Source: Candidatus Synechococcus calcipolaris G9
GTDB lineage: Bacteria; Cyanobacteriota; Cyanobacteriia; Thermosynechococcales; Thermosynechococcaceae
Length of the DNA stretch: 64,000 nucleotides
Direction of reading: 5' to 3'
NCBI RefSeq assembly: GCF_029582805.1
Contig: NZ_JAKKUT010000002.1
Coordinates: 954,001 to 1,018,000, forward strand
The translations under genes were made by a program, and so were the position numbers. This document shows positions 63,975-64,000 of the stretch, one piece after another. The first letter of the stretch is position 1, and each line of letters begins with the position of its first letter. The notes under the pieces were generated by a model. That model was given only the letters and a program-made list of their open reading frames with translations. It searched no databases and was not told where the DNA came from.

Positions 63975-64000
63975 CAACCTGCCTGCACCCAGTATATTGT

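Noticed and set aside
63250-64000. PIN/RHH pair as a cassette
   Set aside because: No attC-like structure upstream, and the downstream side is outside the window.

Overview
The window is a piece of a cyanobacterial chromosome. Cyanobacterium-specific genes are present (psaM, ycf3, ycf20, a CpcT/CpeT-type lyase, DUF3110, DUF2854, DUF4330), and the HIP1 palindrome GCGATCGC recurs throughout genes and gaps. Roughly even base composition, LpxA, PstSCAB plus SphX and an unlinked housekeeping gene order suggest a unicellular freshwater Synechococcus/Thermosynechococcus-like organism. That placement is inference only.

Layout. 1-10.6 kb: triosephosphate isomerase (cut by the window edge), glycogen phosphorylase, an ArsA ATPase fused to an Hsp20-like domain, RNase PH, an ABC exporter and lpxA. 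10.6-18.9 kb: gyrB interrupted by a 435-residue intein with an HNH nuclease, miaA, a polar amino-acid ABC permease, a large membrane-anchored propeller-like protein, and purK. 18.9-20.2 kb: a scar of remnants plus a PrlF/YhaV toxin-antitoxin pair that looks like a complete integron-type gene cassette with its own attC hairpin, but with no integrase in the window. 20.2-28.2 kb: an HtrA protease, a phycobilin lyase, the pstSCAB phosphate-uptake operon, a secreted pentapeptide protein and a second phosphate-binding protein (SphX-like). 28.3-34.6 kb: acetyltransferase, deaminase, tmk, FHA protein, Rpn-like protein, psaM and small conserved proteins. 34.7-40.1 kb: a tight run of a multi-GAF protein, feoB and cobI. 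40.2-46.3 kb: small cyanobacterial DUF proteins, a predicted small RNA with a perfect CRP-type site at -41.5, transglutaminase and alpha-E genes, ycf20, tRNA-Phe, methyltransferase, ycf3 and a RemA-like gene. 46.3-53.2 kb: rqcH, a MazF module, a MacB-like permease, a Delta9-type desaturase, a second attC-like hairpin, a second MazF module and a PD-(D/E)XK-like gene flanked by cassette-type core sites. 53.5-64 kb: lptF/G-like, DUF4330, DAHP synthase, a peptide ABC permease, two nuclease-fold proteins, a cNMP-binding MscS channel translationally coupled to an ankyrin protein, argH and a PIN/RHH toxin-antitoxin pair.

The most novel signals are: (1) dispersed integron-type cassettes (attC-like hairpins with the typical single unpaired base) associated with toxin-antitoxin genes, in one case with both cassette boundaries readable; (2) a putative cAMP/CRP-controlled small RNA at 41.44-41.52 kb; (3) a start-less but protein-like small membrane reading frame at 34.6 kb. 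All are sequence readings without database searches.
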